Below are positions 30,256 to 39,859 of a stretch of 39,859 nt of DNA, piece after piece. Source of the stretch: Candidatus Niyogibacteria bacterium. Lineage in GTDB: Bacteria; Patescibacteriota; Minisyncoccia; JACROR01. The notes below the pieces were generated by a model. That model ran no database searches. It was given only the letters and a program-made list of their open reading frames with translations, and was not told the DNA's origin. The stretch is from NCBI GenBank assembly GCA_016186495.1, contig JACPLO010000006.1:1-39859 (forward strand), given 5' to 3'. The first letter of the stretch is position 1; every line of letters begins with the position of its first letter. Position numbers and translations under genes: made by a program.

Positions 30256-33200
30256 ATGAAAATGAATATGAATTCCGATCTAACATTTATTACAAACGAA
30301 AAGAATAAGCAGCTCAAGCAAAGAATTGCCGAGCTTATTAAAAGTAGCAAGGAATTGAGATTTCTTGTCGGTTTTTTCTATTTTTCCGGCATAGACGAAT
30401 TATACGAGGCGTTAAAAAACAACCCCTCGTTTCAGATGGATGTTTTAGTTGGGCTTAATACCGACAAAACCATTCACGGCTTAATTGAGTATCCGGACCC
30501 AAACACGAATATCACAGATAGGGAGAAGGTGGAAAAGTTCTTTGATTCAATCGCAAAATCGATTAACTCCGATGAATTTGACACGAGGGAATTTTACGAA
30601 CGGGTGAAGTTTTATTTGGAACTTATAAAGTCCGGAAAATTAAGAATCCGCAAAACCCTAAAGCCGCATCACGACAAACTTTATATTTTTAACATCAAAG
30701 ACGAGCTAAGGTCGCTCAAAAAATCCGTTTTGATTACGGGCAGTAGCAACTTAACGCGTTCCGGACTTTCCACGCAGAATGAATTTAATGTTGAAATCAG
30801 TGATCACGGAACCGAAGAAGCAAACGATTATTTTGAAAGAAATTGGAACGAGGCCGTGCCCATTACGGAAATACCCACTTATCGGGACAGATTAATCAAT
30901 TTAGTTGAAAATAAAACGCTTATTGCCGATATCACTCCCTTTGAGGCTTTCGCATTCGTGCTAAAAAATTATCTCGATGTGCAAGGTCAGCAAAGAGTGA
31001 AGGAGAGCGTCAAAGAATTGCTTGAGCGTAAGGGATATAAGCCGTACCAGTACCAGCTCGATGCCGTTTCGCAGGCGCTTAATATCATTAATAGCCCAGA
31101 CACGCCCAATGGCTTAATTGTTTCTGATGTCGTGGGCCTGGGCAAAAGCATAGTTGCTTCTTTAATCGCCAAGAGTTTGGGCAAACGAGGGGTGATTATC
31201 TGTCCGCCGGGACTTATTGGCGATGAAAATAAAAAATCCGGCTGGAAAAAATATAAAGAAGATTTTGAGCTTCACGACTGGGAGATACGCGCATGTGGTC
31301 TCGAAAATCTTGAACGGACGCTGGAGCTGGTAAAAGAGAATAATGAATACGAAGTTATTATCGTGGACGAGGTTCACCGCTTTAGAAATCAGGATACGGA
31401 GGCGTATGAGGCATTGAGCAATATATGCCGGGATAAAATTGTTATTTTGCTTTCGGCGACACCATTCAGCAATACTCCGGCCGACATTTTTTCTCTGCTG
31501 AAGTTATTCGTAGTGCCCGGAAAATCAAAAATCAGCTTGGATGATGACTTGGCAAGCCGCTTTAGATCATATAACAGCGCGTTCAAAAAACTGTCCGGCA
31601 TTAGAAAGGACTTTAAATCTCCGGATAAACAGAAACGAAGTCGCGCAGCCGCTGACTATGAAGCTATGTTCGGTGAGAAAAAAATTGAGGCGGACAAGCT
31701 CAAGGAGCGGGTTCGTTATCTCTCAAATAGCATCCGTCAAGTTATAGAGCCGGTTCTTATTCGCCGCAACCGCATTGACCTCAAAAAAGACCCCGTTTAT
31801 TCAAAAGAGGTTTATGATTTGTCCGAAGTTAAAGATCCCAAAGAGCTGTTTTTTGAAATGACAGATAAGCAGTTGGATTTTTATGACAGCATAACAAAAA
31901 TATATTTTGGGGATGACAAAGAAAGCCGCAGATTTACCGGCGCCATTTACAGGCCATTCTACTATGAGTCCGGGCAAGATGAATTTGAAGAAAAAGACCT
32001 AGAGAAAAACCGAGAATTCCTCATGCAGTCAAACTTGTTTGATTTCATGAGGCGGTTGTTGGTTAAAAGATTTGAAAGCTCTTTCGGTGCGTTCTCCAGA
32101 AGTATAGAGAATTTCTATAAAATTACGGATAAGGTTCAAAAGTTTATTGAGAACTCCGGCGGCAAATTCATTCTGGATAGAAAATTAATGGACAATATTT
32201 ATGAGGAGGATATAGACGAGATTGATAAACAGCTTGAAGAATATGAGCAAAAATTGGGAGAGGGCAAGTATCCGAAATCATATAAAATCTATGAGGTTGG
32301 CGATTTCAAGCTTAAAGAACAATTTTTGCGGGACATCGAATCGGATAAAAAGCTTTTTGGAGAGCTTCTCGACACGCTAAAGACATTAAGGTTGGTGGAC
32401 GAGGACCCGAAATTCGACAAGCTCGTTGCGGAAATGCGGTCATTGATGTCTGCGGAACATCCCATCTCCGAACCAAATCGGAAGATAGTGATTTTTACGG
32501 AATATTCAGACACGGCAAAATACCTTGAAGAAAAGCTGGAAGCTACTTTTCCGGGCAAGATTTTATCTATTGCCGATAACTGGTCTAATTCTACAATTAC
32601 AAGCATCGTGGAGAATTTTGACGCGAGCTACAAACAACAAAAAGACGACTACCAAATCCTTTTGGCCACCGATAAGATTTCTGAAGGATTCAATCTTAAC
32701 CGCGCAGGCGCAATCATCAACTACGATATTCCGTGGAACCCGACAAAAGTTATTCAAAGGGTGGGCCGTATTAACCGTATTGGCAAAAAAGTTTTCAATG
32801 AGCTTTTCATATTTAATTTCTTCCCGACCTTGAAGGGATCAGAGTATGTAAGGAGCAGGGAGATCGCCGCCCAAAAGATGTTTCTGATTCACAATACTCT
32901 TGGCGAGGATGCAAAAATCTTTGAACCGGATGAGGAACCGACAGCGGCAAAGCTATTCCAAAAGATTATGGTAAATCCGGAAAGCGTTGAAGAGGAAAGT
33001 TTCCAAACCAAAATTCGCTCTGCGTTTGCCAAGATTGCCGACAATAACCCTGAAGTAATTGAGAAAATAAAAAGCTTGCCGGCCCGCGTAAAGGTTGCGA
33101 AAGGAAATGATGAGTATTTGCTCTCGGTGTTTATCAAGAAGGGGCTGGGATTTTATGTCCGCACTACGGAAAGCGGCGAACAAGTTGATGAGCCGCCATT

Positions 33201-33645
33201 TGAGCTTGCCTATCCTAAAATAGAATGCGGCAAAGACGAACCGCAAAAAAGGTTAAGTGATTCTTTTTGGAATAATTATATAAAGGTTAAAGAATTCAAG
33301 TTGCAGGTAAAACAAGTTCCGGGCGCGGTAAGTTTGGAAAACAGGGCGCGTAATAATCTCGACACATTACTGAATAGTCCTCCGGCTGGATTTGATCGCC
33401 ACCTGTCTTTTGCGAGGATGTTATTTGAAGACATTATTGATTACAAGACGCTTCCAGATTTCACCCTGCGGCGAATAGCCAATTTAAGCACTGTCGCGCC
33501 GGAGGAGAAAGATATCAGCAAAACCATCGCTGAATTCGATAAGTTGAAAAACGATCTCGGTGCTGATTATTTGGATAAAGTTAAGCAAAAACTCGGAAGC
33601 ATGCAAAGCGAAGTTATTGTCGCTATTGAAAATGTCCGAGATTAA
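30256..33645 (+). CDS. SNF2/DEAD-type helicase with N-terminal PLD nuclease-like domain
   Basis: The 1129-aa protein joins a phospholipase D-like domain (HHDKLYIF at 138-145 with His139 and Lys141; TGSSNLTRSGLSTQNEFNVE at 161-180) to a superfamily 2 helicase. Helicase motifs are YQYQLDAV, Walker A SDVVGLGKSIVAS (290-302), the DEVH box IIVDEVHRF (368-376), LLSATPFSNTP (398-408), IVIFTEYSDTAKYLEEKL (744-761), ATDKISEGFNLN and QRVGRINRIGKK (834-845). A C-terminal region of about 280 aa is unassigned. With the methyltransferase 6 bp downstream it probably forms an ATP-dependent restriction system whose nuclease would be the PLD domain; this is inference. Confidence 0.88.
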   Translation: MKMNMNSDLTFITNEKNKQLKQRIAELIKSSKELRFLVGFFYFSGIDELYEALKNNPSFQMDVLVGLNTDKTIHGLIEYPDPNTNITDREKVEKFFDSIAKSINSDEFDTREFYERVKFYLELIKSGKLRIRKTLKPHHDKLYIFNIKDELRSLKKSVLITGSSNLTRSGLSTQNEFNVEISDHGTEEANDYFERNWNEAVPITEIPTYRDRLINLVENKTLIADITPFEAFAFVLKNYLDVQGQQRVKESVKELLERKGYKPYQYQLDAVSQALNIINSPDTPNGLIVSDVVGLGKSIVASLIAKSLGKRGVIICPPGLIGDENKKSGWKKYKEDFELHDWEIRACGLENLERTLELVKENNEYEVIIVDEVHRFRNQDTEAYEALSNICRDKIVILLSATPFSNTPADIFSLLKLFVVPGKSKISLDDDLASRFRSYNSAFKKLSGIRKDFKSPDKQKRSRAAADYEAMFGEKKIEADKLKERVRYLSNSIRQVIEPVLIRRNRIDLKKDPVYSKEVYDLSEVKDPKELFFEMTDKQLDFYDSITKIYFGDDKESRRFTGAIYRPFYYESGQDEFEEKDLEKNREFLMQSNLFDFMRRLLVKRFESSFGAFSRSIENFYKITDKVQKFIENSGGKFILDRKLMDNIYEEDIDEIDKQLEEYEQKLGEGKYPKSYKIYEVGDFKLKEQFLRDIESDKKLFGELLDTLKTLRLVDEDPKFDKLVAEMRSLMSAEHPISEPNRKIVIFTEYSDTAKYLEEKLEATFPGKILSIADNWSNSTITSIVENFDASYKQQKDDYQILLATDKISEGFNLNRAGAIINYDIPWNPTKVIQRVGRINRIGKKVFNELFIFNFFPTLKGSEYVRSREIAAQKMFLIHNTLGEDAKIFEPDEEPTAAKLFQKIMVNPESVEEESFQTKIRSAFAKIADNNPEVIEKIKSLPARVKVAKGNDEYLLSVFIKKGLGFYVRTTESGEQVDEPPFELAYPKIECGKDEPQKRLSDSFWNNYIKVKEFKLQVKQVPGAVSLENRARNNLDTLLNSPPAGFDRHLSFARMLFEDIIDYKTLPDFTLRRIANLSTVAPEEKDISKTIAEFDKLKNDLGADYLDKVKQKLGSMQSEVIVAIENVRD

Positions 33646-33651
33646 TTTCCT

Positions 33652-36600
33652 ATGCCAAGAACTAAGCTCGAAGAAATTATTGAGTCCTCCGGTATAAAGG
33701 AGTTTTCGCAGTTTTTCCGGCTTAAAACCCGGGCGGAAGGAAATTTTCGCCCCAGCGATGAACGGCTCTCGCAATATGACGACGCCGATTTTTTTGAATT
33801 TGTTAAGCTGGGGCAGATTGAATTTTCCGGATCACAGCGGCTATTGGTAGCGAGCGCAAGAGTTATCAAGGATTTAAGCGAGCGATCTGGTAAGAAGGCG
33901 CAATACGAAAAAGCCAAAAAGATATTGCGAGAGCTTTCGGTATATTCTGCCGGAATTTTTATTTTTTATGATAAGAGCGGGAACTTCCGCTTTAGCTTGG
34001 TGTATCCGGAAGCGGTTGGTACAAAGCGTGAATGGAGCAATTTCCGTCGATTTACTTACTTCGTCAGTAAAGAATTAACCAATAAGACATTCCTGCAGAG
34101 AGTGGGCGATGGAGATTTTTCAACTCTGGAAAAAGTAAAAGACGCCTTTTCGGTTGAGAAAGTTACTAAGGAGTTCTATCTGGAATACAGAAAGCTTTTC
34201 GACAGCTTAATGGAGGACCTTTCCAAAAATCACACCTTCCTCAATGAGGCCTCAAAAAACTATATCAATACGGAAAACTTTGCCAAAAAACTGCTCGGGC
34301 AAATAGTTTTTCTCTACTTCATACAAAAGAAAGGATGGATTGGGGTGCCGGCCGGAAAGAAATGGGGCGAAGGAGATAAAAACTTTATGGGTAATATCTA
34401 TAAAGAAGCGATTATCAAAAAAGCGAATTTTTACAACGATTACTTGGAAAAGCTTTTTTATAACGCCCTGAATAACGCGCATAGAGATTCTGCCGACCCC
34501 AGTTTTTCAAAGGATTTTGGGAGTAGAATTCCGTTTCTAAATGGCGGCCTATTTGAGGCCGAATACGATTGGAAAAACAGCTTGATGTATCTGGACAACA
34601 AAATATTTCAATCTATTTTTGATGTTTTTGAGCGCTATAACTTTACCGTTGAAGAAGAAAGTCCGGACGACAAAGAAATCGCCGTTGATCCGGAAATGCT
34701 CGGTAAAGTATTTGAGAACTTGCTTCCCGAAAACCTGCGCAAGGGCAAGGGCACCTATTACACTCCGCGTGAGATCGTCTACTACATGTGCCGTGAATCT
34801 CTGGTCAATTATCTTGTTTCCAATCATTCCAATATCACGGAGGAAAACATCCGGAACTATATTTTCTATTCCGAAAGCTTTGAAAATTTCAAAAAGCAAA
34901 AAGGCGAGAGTTTTACGCCTGGCCAGTGGAAAGAATTGGACGATTTGCTGGCAAATATAAAGGTGTGCGATCCGGCATGCGGCTCCGGCGCGTTTCTTGT
35001 GGGCATGCTTAACATGATCGTGAAGCTTCGGATATTTTTGCAAACAACTCCGGATCATCATTTAATTCCGCAAAAGAAAGAATACGAGCTGAAGCGTGAG
35101 ACCATACAAAACTGCATTTACGGCGTGGACATTGACCCCGGCGCCATCGAAATAGCTAAATTACGGCTTTGGCTTGCGCTGGTCGTAGATTATGATCTTG
35201 AGGATATTGAGCCACTTCCGAACCTTGATTATCGCCTGATGTGCGGCAATTCGCTTTTGGAGGAATTTGAGGGAATAAAGTTCTATAATGGCGAAAAAGA
35301 AACGCAGGCGTCTTTGCTGACCGATCCGGAAAAAGATAAAAAGGTTGAAGCGTTAAGAAAGAAGGTTAAAGAGTATTTCAGCATTCACGACGATAAAGAA
35401 AAGCTAAAAAAACGAAAAGAGATCAATGATATAAAAGATTGGCTGATTGGCACGGCTTTGCAAAAAAGGTATCGAGACCTTGCTTCGCAAAAGAAAGAAG
35501 CAGAGTCAAGGGCAAATATGCTTGATGAAAAAAGTCGCAAGCAGTATTTATCCGGTTTCAGCAAATGGCTCGGTTCAAGCGCAAACATCCAAAAAGCGTT
35601 GGAGAGTTTGCACAATCCCAAAAAAGAAAAACCCTTCTTTATCTGGAAGCTGGAGTTTATTGATGTCTTTGAAGAAAAAGGCGGTTTTGATGTGGTGATT
35701 GGAAACCCTCCTTATGTTTCTGCCGTACACAATCAAGATGATCCAGAGATTAGGGAAATCTATAGGAAAAAGTACACCCAAGTAAGAGGTGCCTTTGATC
35801 TATATGTCGTTTTTCTGTTACGAGGTTTAGATATATCAAGCGATAAAGCTATCTTTACTTGGATCATCCCTAATAAATTTTTAGTTTCTGACTACGCGGC
35901 TAAAGTTAGAGAAACGCTTAAAGCCAGTGGACTTAAGGAAATAGTCATTGTCTCAAATCTTGGGGTATTTGGTGATACTGGGGTATACCCAATAATCATT
36001 TTAGGAAATCGTCAGCATGTTAATGATGTTATCGAATACGAGGTTGAGAATTTAGACGATCTTAAACTCAAAGATGATTTAAGGGTTCGCGAAAAAATCA
36101 AATCAAGGTTTCAAACAATAAAAAATCTTGGGCTGAAAGTTGGGTCTGGCACAACTGGTTTTCAGGCTCAACAAATCAAGAAATTAATCGTGGAATCAGA
36201 GCACCGTTCGGAACAGAGCATGCCCTTTGTTGTGAGCGGTTCTATCGACAGATATCATATTAAGTTCTCACATGTTCAGTTTTTGAAAAAGAAATTTGAA
36301 CACCCGTTCATTAATTATGATAAGAAGGTTATAGCTGGGAGCAAATGGTCATTCTGGGGAAGTCCAAAGATAATTATTGCTGGAATGACGAAGGAGATTG
36401 AGGCAACTTACACGGAGAAATCATTAGCTATCGGTATTGGTGTTTATGCTATATATACTTTTAACGGCTTCGATCCTAAATTTATTTTGGCTTTGCTGAA
36501 TAGTAAATACCTGAGCCATTTTCTAAAAGTAAATTTTAAAGACAAACATCTTGCTGGTGGATACCTTGCAATAAATAAATCAACCATTGAACAACTTCCA

Positions 36601-36804
36601 ATAGTAGATGCCGACAAAAAAAGTCAAAAACCATTTATCGATTTGGTTAATAAAATCCTCGCCATTACTAAAGACAGCGACTATTTAGAAAATTCCACGA
36701 AACAAGCAAAAGTCCGCGACTACGAAAAGCAAATTGACCAGCTCGTCTATAAACTCTACACCCTCACCCCGGAGGATATTAAAATTGTAGAAAAATCACA
36801 ATAA
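33652..36804 (+). CDS. Eco57I/PglX-type adenine-specific DNA methyltransferase
   Basis: The 1050-aa protein has N6-adenine methyltransferase motifs: YYTPREIVYYM (369-379), the SAM-binding motif I VCDPACGSGAFLVGMLNMIV (438-457), the downstream IYGVDIDPGAIEIAKLRLWL (489-508) and catalytic motif IV FDVVIGNPPYVSA (679-691). An N-terminal region of about 330 aa has a conserved-looking core (FRFSLVYPEAVGTKREWSNF) but no nuclease signature I can see, and residues about 750-1000 would be the target-recognition domain. Large single-chain enzymes of this kind occur in type IIG, BREX and DISARM systems. Here the nuclease is probably supplied by the PLD helicase. Confidence 0.9.
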   Translation: MPRTKLEEIIESSGIKEFSQFFRLKTRAEGNFRPSDERLSQYDDADFFEFVKLGQIEFSGSQRLLVASARVIKDLSERSGKKAQYEKAKKILRELSVYSAGIFIFYDKSGNFRFSLVYPEAVGTKREWSNFRRFTYFVSKELTNKTFLQRVGDGDFSTLEKVKDAFSVEKVTKEFYLEYRKLFDSLMEDLSKNHTFLNEASKNYINTENFAKKLLGQIVFLYFIQKKGWIGVPAGKKWGEGDKNFMGNIYKEAIIKKANFYNDYLEKLFYNALNNAHRDSADPSFSKDFGSRIPFLNGGLFEAEYDWKNSLMYLDNKIFQSIFDVFERYNFTVEEESPDDKEIAVDPEMLGKVFENLLPENLRKGKGTYYTPREIVYYMCRESLVNYLVSNHSNITEENIRNYIFYSESFENFKKQKGESFTPGQWKELDDLLANIKVCDPACGSGAFLVGMLNMIVKLRIFLQTTPDHHLIPQKKEYELKRETIQNCIYGVDIDPGAIEIAKLRLWLALVVDYDLEDIEPLPNLDYRLMCGNSLLEEFEGIKFYNGEKETQASLLTDPEKDKKVEALRKKVKEYFSIHDDKEKLKKRKEINDIKDWLIGTALQKRYRDLASQKKEAESRANMLDEKSRKQYLSGFSKWLGSSANIQKALESLHNPKKEKPFFIWKLEFIDVFEEKGGFDVVIGNPPYVSAVHNQDDPEIREIYRKKYTQVRGAFDLYVVFLLRGLDISSDKAIFTWIIPNKFLVSDYAAKVRETLKASGLKEIVIVSNLGVFGDTGVYPIIILGNRQHVNDVIEYEVENLDDLKLKDDLRVREKIKSRFQTIKNLGLKVGSGTTGFQAQQIKKLIVESEHRSEQSMPFVVSGSIDRYHIKFSHVQFLKKKFEHPFINYDKKVIAGSKWSFWGSPKIIIAGMTKEIEATYTEKSLAIGIGVYAIYTFNGFDPKFILALLNSKYLSHFLKVNFKDKHLAGGYLAINKSTIEQLPIVDADKKSQKPFIDLVNKILAITKDSDYLENSTKQAKVRDYEKQIDQLVYKLYTLTPEDIKIVEKSQ

Positions 36805-36819
36805 CATTGTTTTTATATT

Positions 36820-39800
36820 ATGACCGGAAAATTGAAATTTAAATTCTTGAAAGACGAACCCCTAAGCAAAACGAACGAGGGGGCTTCTGATTTCTACCAC
36901 GAAAAAATTGCACCTGCAGTGCAAGAGATATTGGAAAATGAGTCCTGCGTTCACACGATCGGACTTTTCAGCAAGTGGGGTACTGGCAAAAGTACTATTA
37001 TCGAAATGATCAGAAATAAGTTAAAGCGCCCCATGTTTGTTTTTGACGCATGGAAGTATCAAGACGACACCCTTAGGAGAATCTTTTTAATTAAATTGGT
37101 TGATTTCTTGAATCAACAAGGAGAACAGATCGATGTTTCTATTTTAGATTCAATATATAAAACCATTGAAATAAATGAGCATATTAAAATTACAGATGAA
37201 ATCAAAATAAAGCATTGGCCAAAAAAGATTTTATCGCTATTCAAAGAGAACTGGTTATTCTTTGCATCACTTTTGCTGTTAGTAGTTTGGATTGCCCTAG
37301 ATTTACTATTTGGTAATAGAAATATTGTAATTCAAGGGATAAAAAACTTCGCCGCGGTGATAGGTTCTTTTTCATTGCTCGCATTCTTTCTGGTGCCACT
37401 ATTTACAAAAATATGGGAACGCCATGTGAGCAGATTTATGGAATCATTAAATCCTCTTTCCACAATTAAAACGAGGGTGGAAAAAGAAGAACGCCTTAAT
37501 TCTCCCGAACAATTTGAGCTACTTTTTCAGAAGATTATAGAAAAAGTAAATAAAAAGATAGTCATTGTTTTTGATAATATTGACAGGGTTCAGGGTGATA
37601 CTGCAATAAAAATTCTTTCTACGATAAAAACTTTCCTGGACCCAAAGATTGATTCAAAATGTGCGACGAGTATAACTTTTATAGTTCCGTGTGATTCAGA
37701 TGCAATTATTAACCAAATAAAAACATTCTACGGTAAACAGATCAATCAAGAAAGCAGTCAAGGTGAGTCATTTGACCCATCGGAGTATTTAAGAAAATTG
37801 TTTAATGTCATTATTTGGATGCCGGAATTTATTGAAGCAGATTTACATGCCTTCATTGAAAAAGTTGTTGAAGATACTGGAGAAATAAAGGAACTACTAA
37901 AACAAGAAGATGTAGTGTTTGTTATTGGAAGTGCTTTTCCAAATAATCCGCGTGAAATAAAACAATTTATAAATAATCTTATTTCAGCATTGGTGTTGGC
38001 TTCCAAAACCGAAGTATGGGATAGAATAAAAGACAATATTCCCTATCTTGCTAAAGTTCTTGTTCTAAAACAGAAATACCCCAAGGCCTACCGGAGATTG
38101 AAAGACAAATGGTTTGAGCCGGAAAATATTTTAGGAGAAGGCGATGAAAATGAACTCCGAGATTTTATGCTTAACACGAGCCGAATTTCTGTTGATAACG
38201 CAGAGCCATTTATATACTTTAAAGAACCGGCTATTTCGAGACAATTAACTGATTCCGTTGGTTTAACGATTGCTTTAGTTGAGAGTAATAAAGAAAGGGC
38301 AAAAGAAGTAATCCAAAAGGAGGAAAACAAGCCTGCCGTTGTAGATTTTGTGCAACTTTTACTTCAGAAATATCGTAGCCAAAAAGATTTATTGAGGAAT
38401 ATATTTACTACACATTTAGAAGTTTTTGACGAATTAAAAATTACCACTCAAAAGAAACTATATTTTGAAACATTAGCACGGACACTAGACACTGACTTGT
38501 GGCAATTCTTCGTTAAGCTTCCCACAAATCTCATTTTTACCAATCTCTTAACTAAAGAGAAATTGGACTCTCAATTCCGCAAGCCGTTAATTAAGCGCTA
38601 TGCGTTAGCTTTAGACAACGAAGAAACGCGTAAACCCGACCCCGATAGATTAAAACTGGTTAAGGACATACTCATAAATCTTAAACAGAATGTTAACCTT
38701 ATTGATAGTGATACTCGCATACAGATTTCCAAATCTGTTGATGAACACTTCTCAACCAACTTTGAGATAATTTCTTTATTTGAAAAATTAAAGGAACAAG
38801 AAGATTTTATAACGCCTCAAGCTTTTGAAAAATTCATTACGAATATCAATCAACAAACCTTCCTCAAAGATACGAAAACAATTTTTCAATTCAAGGAGTT
38901 TATTCTCAAAAAGAAGAAACTCGGCGCGCTACTACAAAAAGTTACCGAGCTAGTCCAGAAAGAAACATCCGACCACCCAGATTTTCGAGCAGAAAAAGAA
39001 ACCTTTATGAAAGGTGTTGGGGAAATTCTTAGTAAATTTAAAGATGAATTAAATAATGTTGATGACGGAGTAAAAATACAACTGATTAAACAATTTATCC
39101 AAGCTTTTAATAGTATTGGAAGTTGGGATAATCGCACCTCACTTGTTAACAATCTCCGTTGGCTTTATTTTTCTGCACCGGACGCTCAAAAAACCGAACT
39201 CAATAATCTCATAAACACTTATTGCCAACAAGCGTCCGCGCCTAAAGTCGAAGAAGTTTTGGATTACTGGCAAAAAGAAACTGCTGAAAGATTTATAAAT
39301 GATTTCTTCCAATCTCTCTCAAAGAAAAGTATGGGGGACGACATCTTTTTAGATATAATTTATAAAAGAGCAGATAAAAGTAAAAAGGTTGAACTTATTA
39401 CAAACCTTATCAATCAGAAAGGCGTAAATAGCTTAAACTTTCTAAAGAAACTCGGTGATAACCTACCCGATAGGCAGGCGGCTGTAAGAAACTTACTCGG
39501 CAAGCTTCCATCAATGCCGTTTGGCGAACAAATTTTGATTTATGATTACTTGCCGAGCCAACTAAGCAAGAATGACCCGGCAGATTTGAAAGACCAAGTA
39601 GTCAATCAAATAAAAGCCCTCCTAAAATCAGATACTCCAGCTTCTCAAGAAGCGGGGCTAAACTTGCTCACAAATACGGATTCTTTGAGTGAAGAAAAGA
39701 AACGAGAGATAGGTAAAGAGGTATTAGATTGGTTGAGGCAACCCGGAAAAGTCCTAAATTCAAGCCACAGATTCGTGTTAAAATCAGTTGCAAGTTTGGT

Positions 39801-39859
39801 ATCCATTATGCAAGAAACTCCCGTAAGTGATTTTACTTATACCCTTTTTGACATGTTGA
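36820..39859 (+). CDS. KAP-family P-loop NTPase, runs off the window
   Basis: The frame is open from the ATG at 36820 (15 bp after the methyltransferase stop) to the end, at least 1013 codons. It has Walker A GLFSKWGTGKSTIIEM (48-63), VFDAWKYQDD, two transmembrane helices at about 145-164 and 177-196 inserted between the Walker motifs, Walker B KIVIVFDNIDRV (246-257) and NPREIKQFINNLISALV. This is the KAP plan, with membrane helices inside the P-loop domain. The remaining 600 or more residues are helical repeats of unknown role. KAP ATPases are found in several phage-defence loci, so this may be a membrane-linked effector or sensor. The C-terminus is outside the window. Confidence 0.88.
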   Translation, partial: MTGKLKFKFLKDEPLSKTNEGASDFYHEKIAPAVQEILENESCVHTIGLFSKWGTGKSTIIEMIRNKLKRPMFVFDAWKYQDDTLRRIFLIKLVDFLNQQGEQIDVSILDSIYKTIEINEHIKITDEIKIKHWPKKILSLFKENWLFFASLLLLVVWIALDLLFGNRNIVIQGIKNFAAVIGSFSLLAFFLVPLFTKIWERHVSRFMESLNPLSTIKTRVEKEERLNSPEQFELLFQKIIEKVNKKIVIVFDNIDRVQGDTAIKILSTIKTFLDPKIDSKCATSITFIVPCDSDAIINQIKTFYGKQINQESSQGESFDPSEYLRKLFNVIIWMPEFIEADLHAFIEKVVEDTGEIKELLKQEDVVFVIGSAFPNNPREIKQFINNLISALVLASKTEVWDRIKDNIPYLAKVLVLKQKYPKAYRRLKDKWFEPENILGEGDENELRDFMLNTSRISVDNAEPFIYFKEPAISRQLTDSVGLTIALVESNKERAKEVIQKEENKPAVVDFVQLLLQKYRSQKDLLRNIFTTHLEVFDELKITTQKKLYFETLARTLDTDLWQFFVKLPTNLIFTNLLTKEKLDSQFRKPLIKRYALALDNEETRKPDPDRLKLVKDILINLKQNVNLIDSDTRIQISKSVDEHFSTNFEIISLFEKLKEQEDFITPQAFEKFITNINQQTFLKDTKTIFQFKEFILKKKKLGALLQKVTELVQKETSDHPDFRAEKETFMKGVGEILSKFKDELNNVDDGVKIQLIKQFIQAFNSIGSWDNRTSLVNNLRWLYFSAPDAQKTELNNLINTYCQQASAPKVEEVLDYWQKETAERFINDFFQSLSKKSMGDDIFLDIIYKRADKSKKVELITNLINQKGVNSLNFLKKLGDNLPDRQAAVRNLLGKLPSMPFGEQILIYDYLPSQLSKNDPADLKDQVVNQIKALLKSDTPASQEAGLNLLTNTDSLSEEKKREIGKEVLDWLRQPGKVLNSSHRFVLKSVASLVSIMQETPVSDFTYTLFDML

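Overview
The window looks like a chromosomal piece of a Candidate Phyla Radiation (Patescibacteria) bacterium, most likely Parcubacteria-like. The evidence is a very compact S10/spc ribosomal operon in which rpsE is followed directly by rplO with no rpmD (L30), a loss known for the CPR; a shortened valyl-tRNA synthetase; and short, densely overlapping genes. No species is claimed.

Layout. 1-1.8 kb: a frameshifted secreted protein cut by the window edge, a lipoprotein and a small membrane protein, all on the minus strand. 1.8-11.8 kb: secY and the ribosomal genes rplO to rplC on the minus strand. 11.8-13.4 kb: a strong terminator, then rpsJ and tuf. 13.5-18.9 kb: a block inserted between tuf and fusA. 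It holds a putative graspetide (omega-ester RiPP) cassette with a 56-aa precursor, an ATP-grasp ligase and a TPR protein, plus a class III aminotransferase, a membrane protein and an unexpected beta-barrel-like protein. 18.9-22.0 kb: fusA, rpsG and rpsL. 22.0-26.1 kb, plus strand: valS, prsW, hsp20, a small membrane protein and tRNA-Phe. 26.1-28.25 kb: a membrane protein (minus), tRNA-Arg, an EndoQ-like PHP nuclease and tRNA-Ala. 28.25-39.86 kb: a recombinase-like remnant, then a defence-type operon with a Fic protein, a PLD-SNF2 helicase, an Eco57I-type DNA methyltransferase and a KAP P-loop NTPase that runs off the window.

Three kinds of non-gene structure deserve attention. (1) tRNA-Phe and tRNA-Arg are each followed by a related element of about 150 bp. 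Each element ends in an exact copy of the 3' end of its own tRNA and contains hairpins whose stems differ between the two copies by compensatory changes. (2) A family of short palindromic elements with ends like A(C/T)CCCGTTA supplies the C-termini of ribosomal proteins L5 and L22 and the N-terminus of ValS, always in the same reading phase. It also sits in the tuf leader, with a degenerate half copy in the rpsL leader. (3) The graspetide cassette is bracketed by two identical 41-bp copies of an aminotransferase 3' end that doubles as a terminator.

How the genes fit together: the first half is the core translation and secretion machinery. The cargo between tuf and fusA and the defence operon next to tRNA-Ala look acquired. 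Function calls rest on motif recognition by eye; no searches were run.
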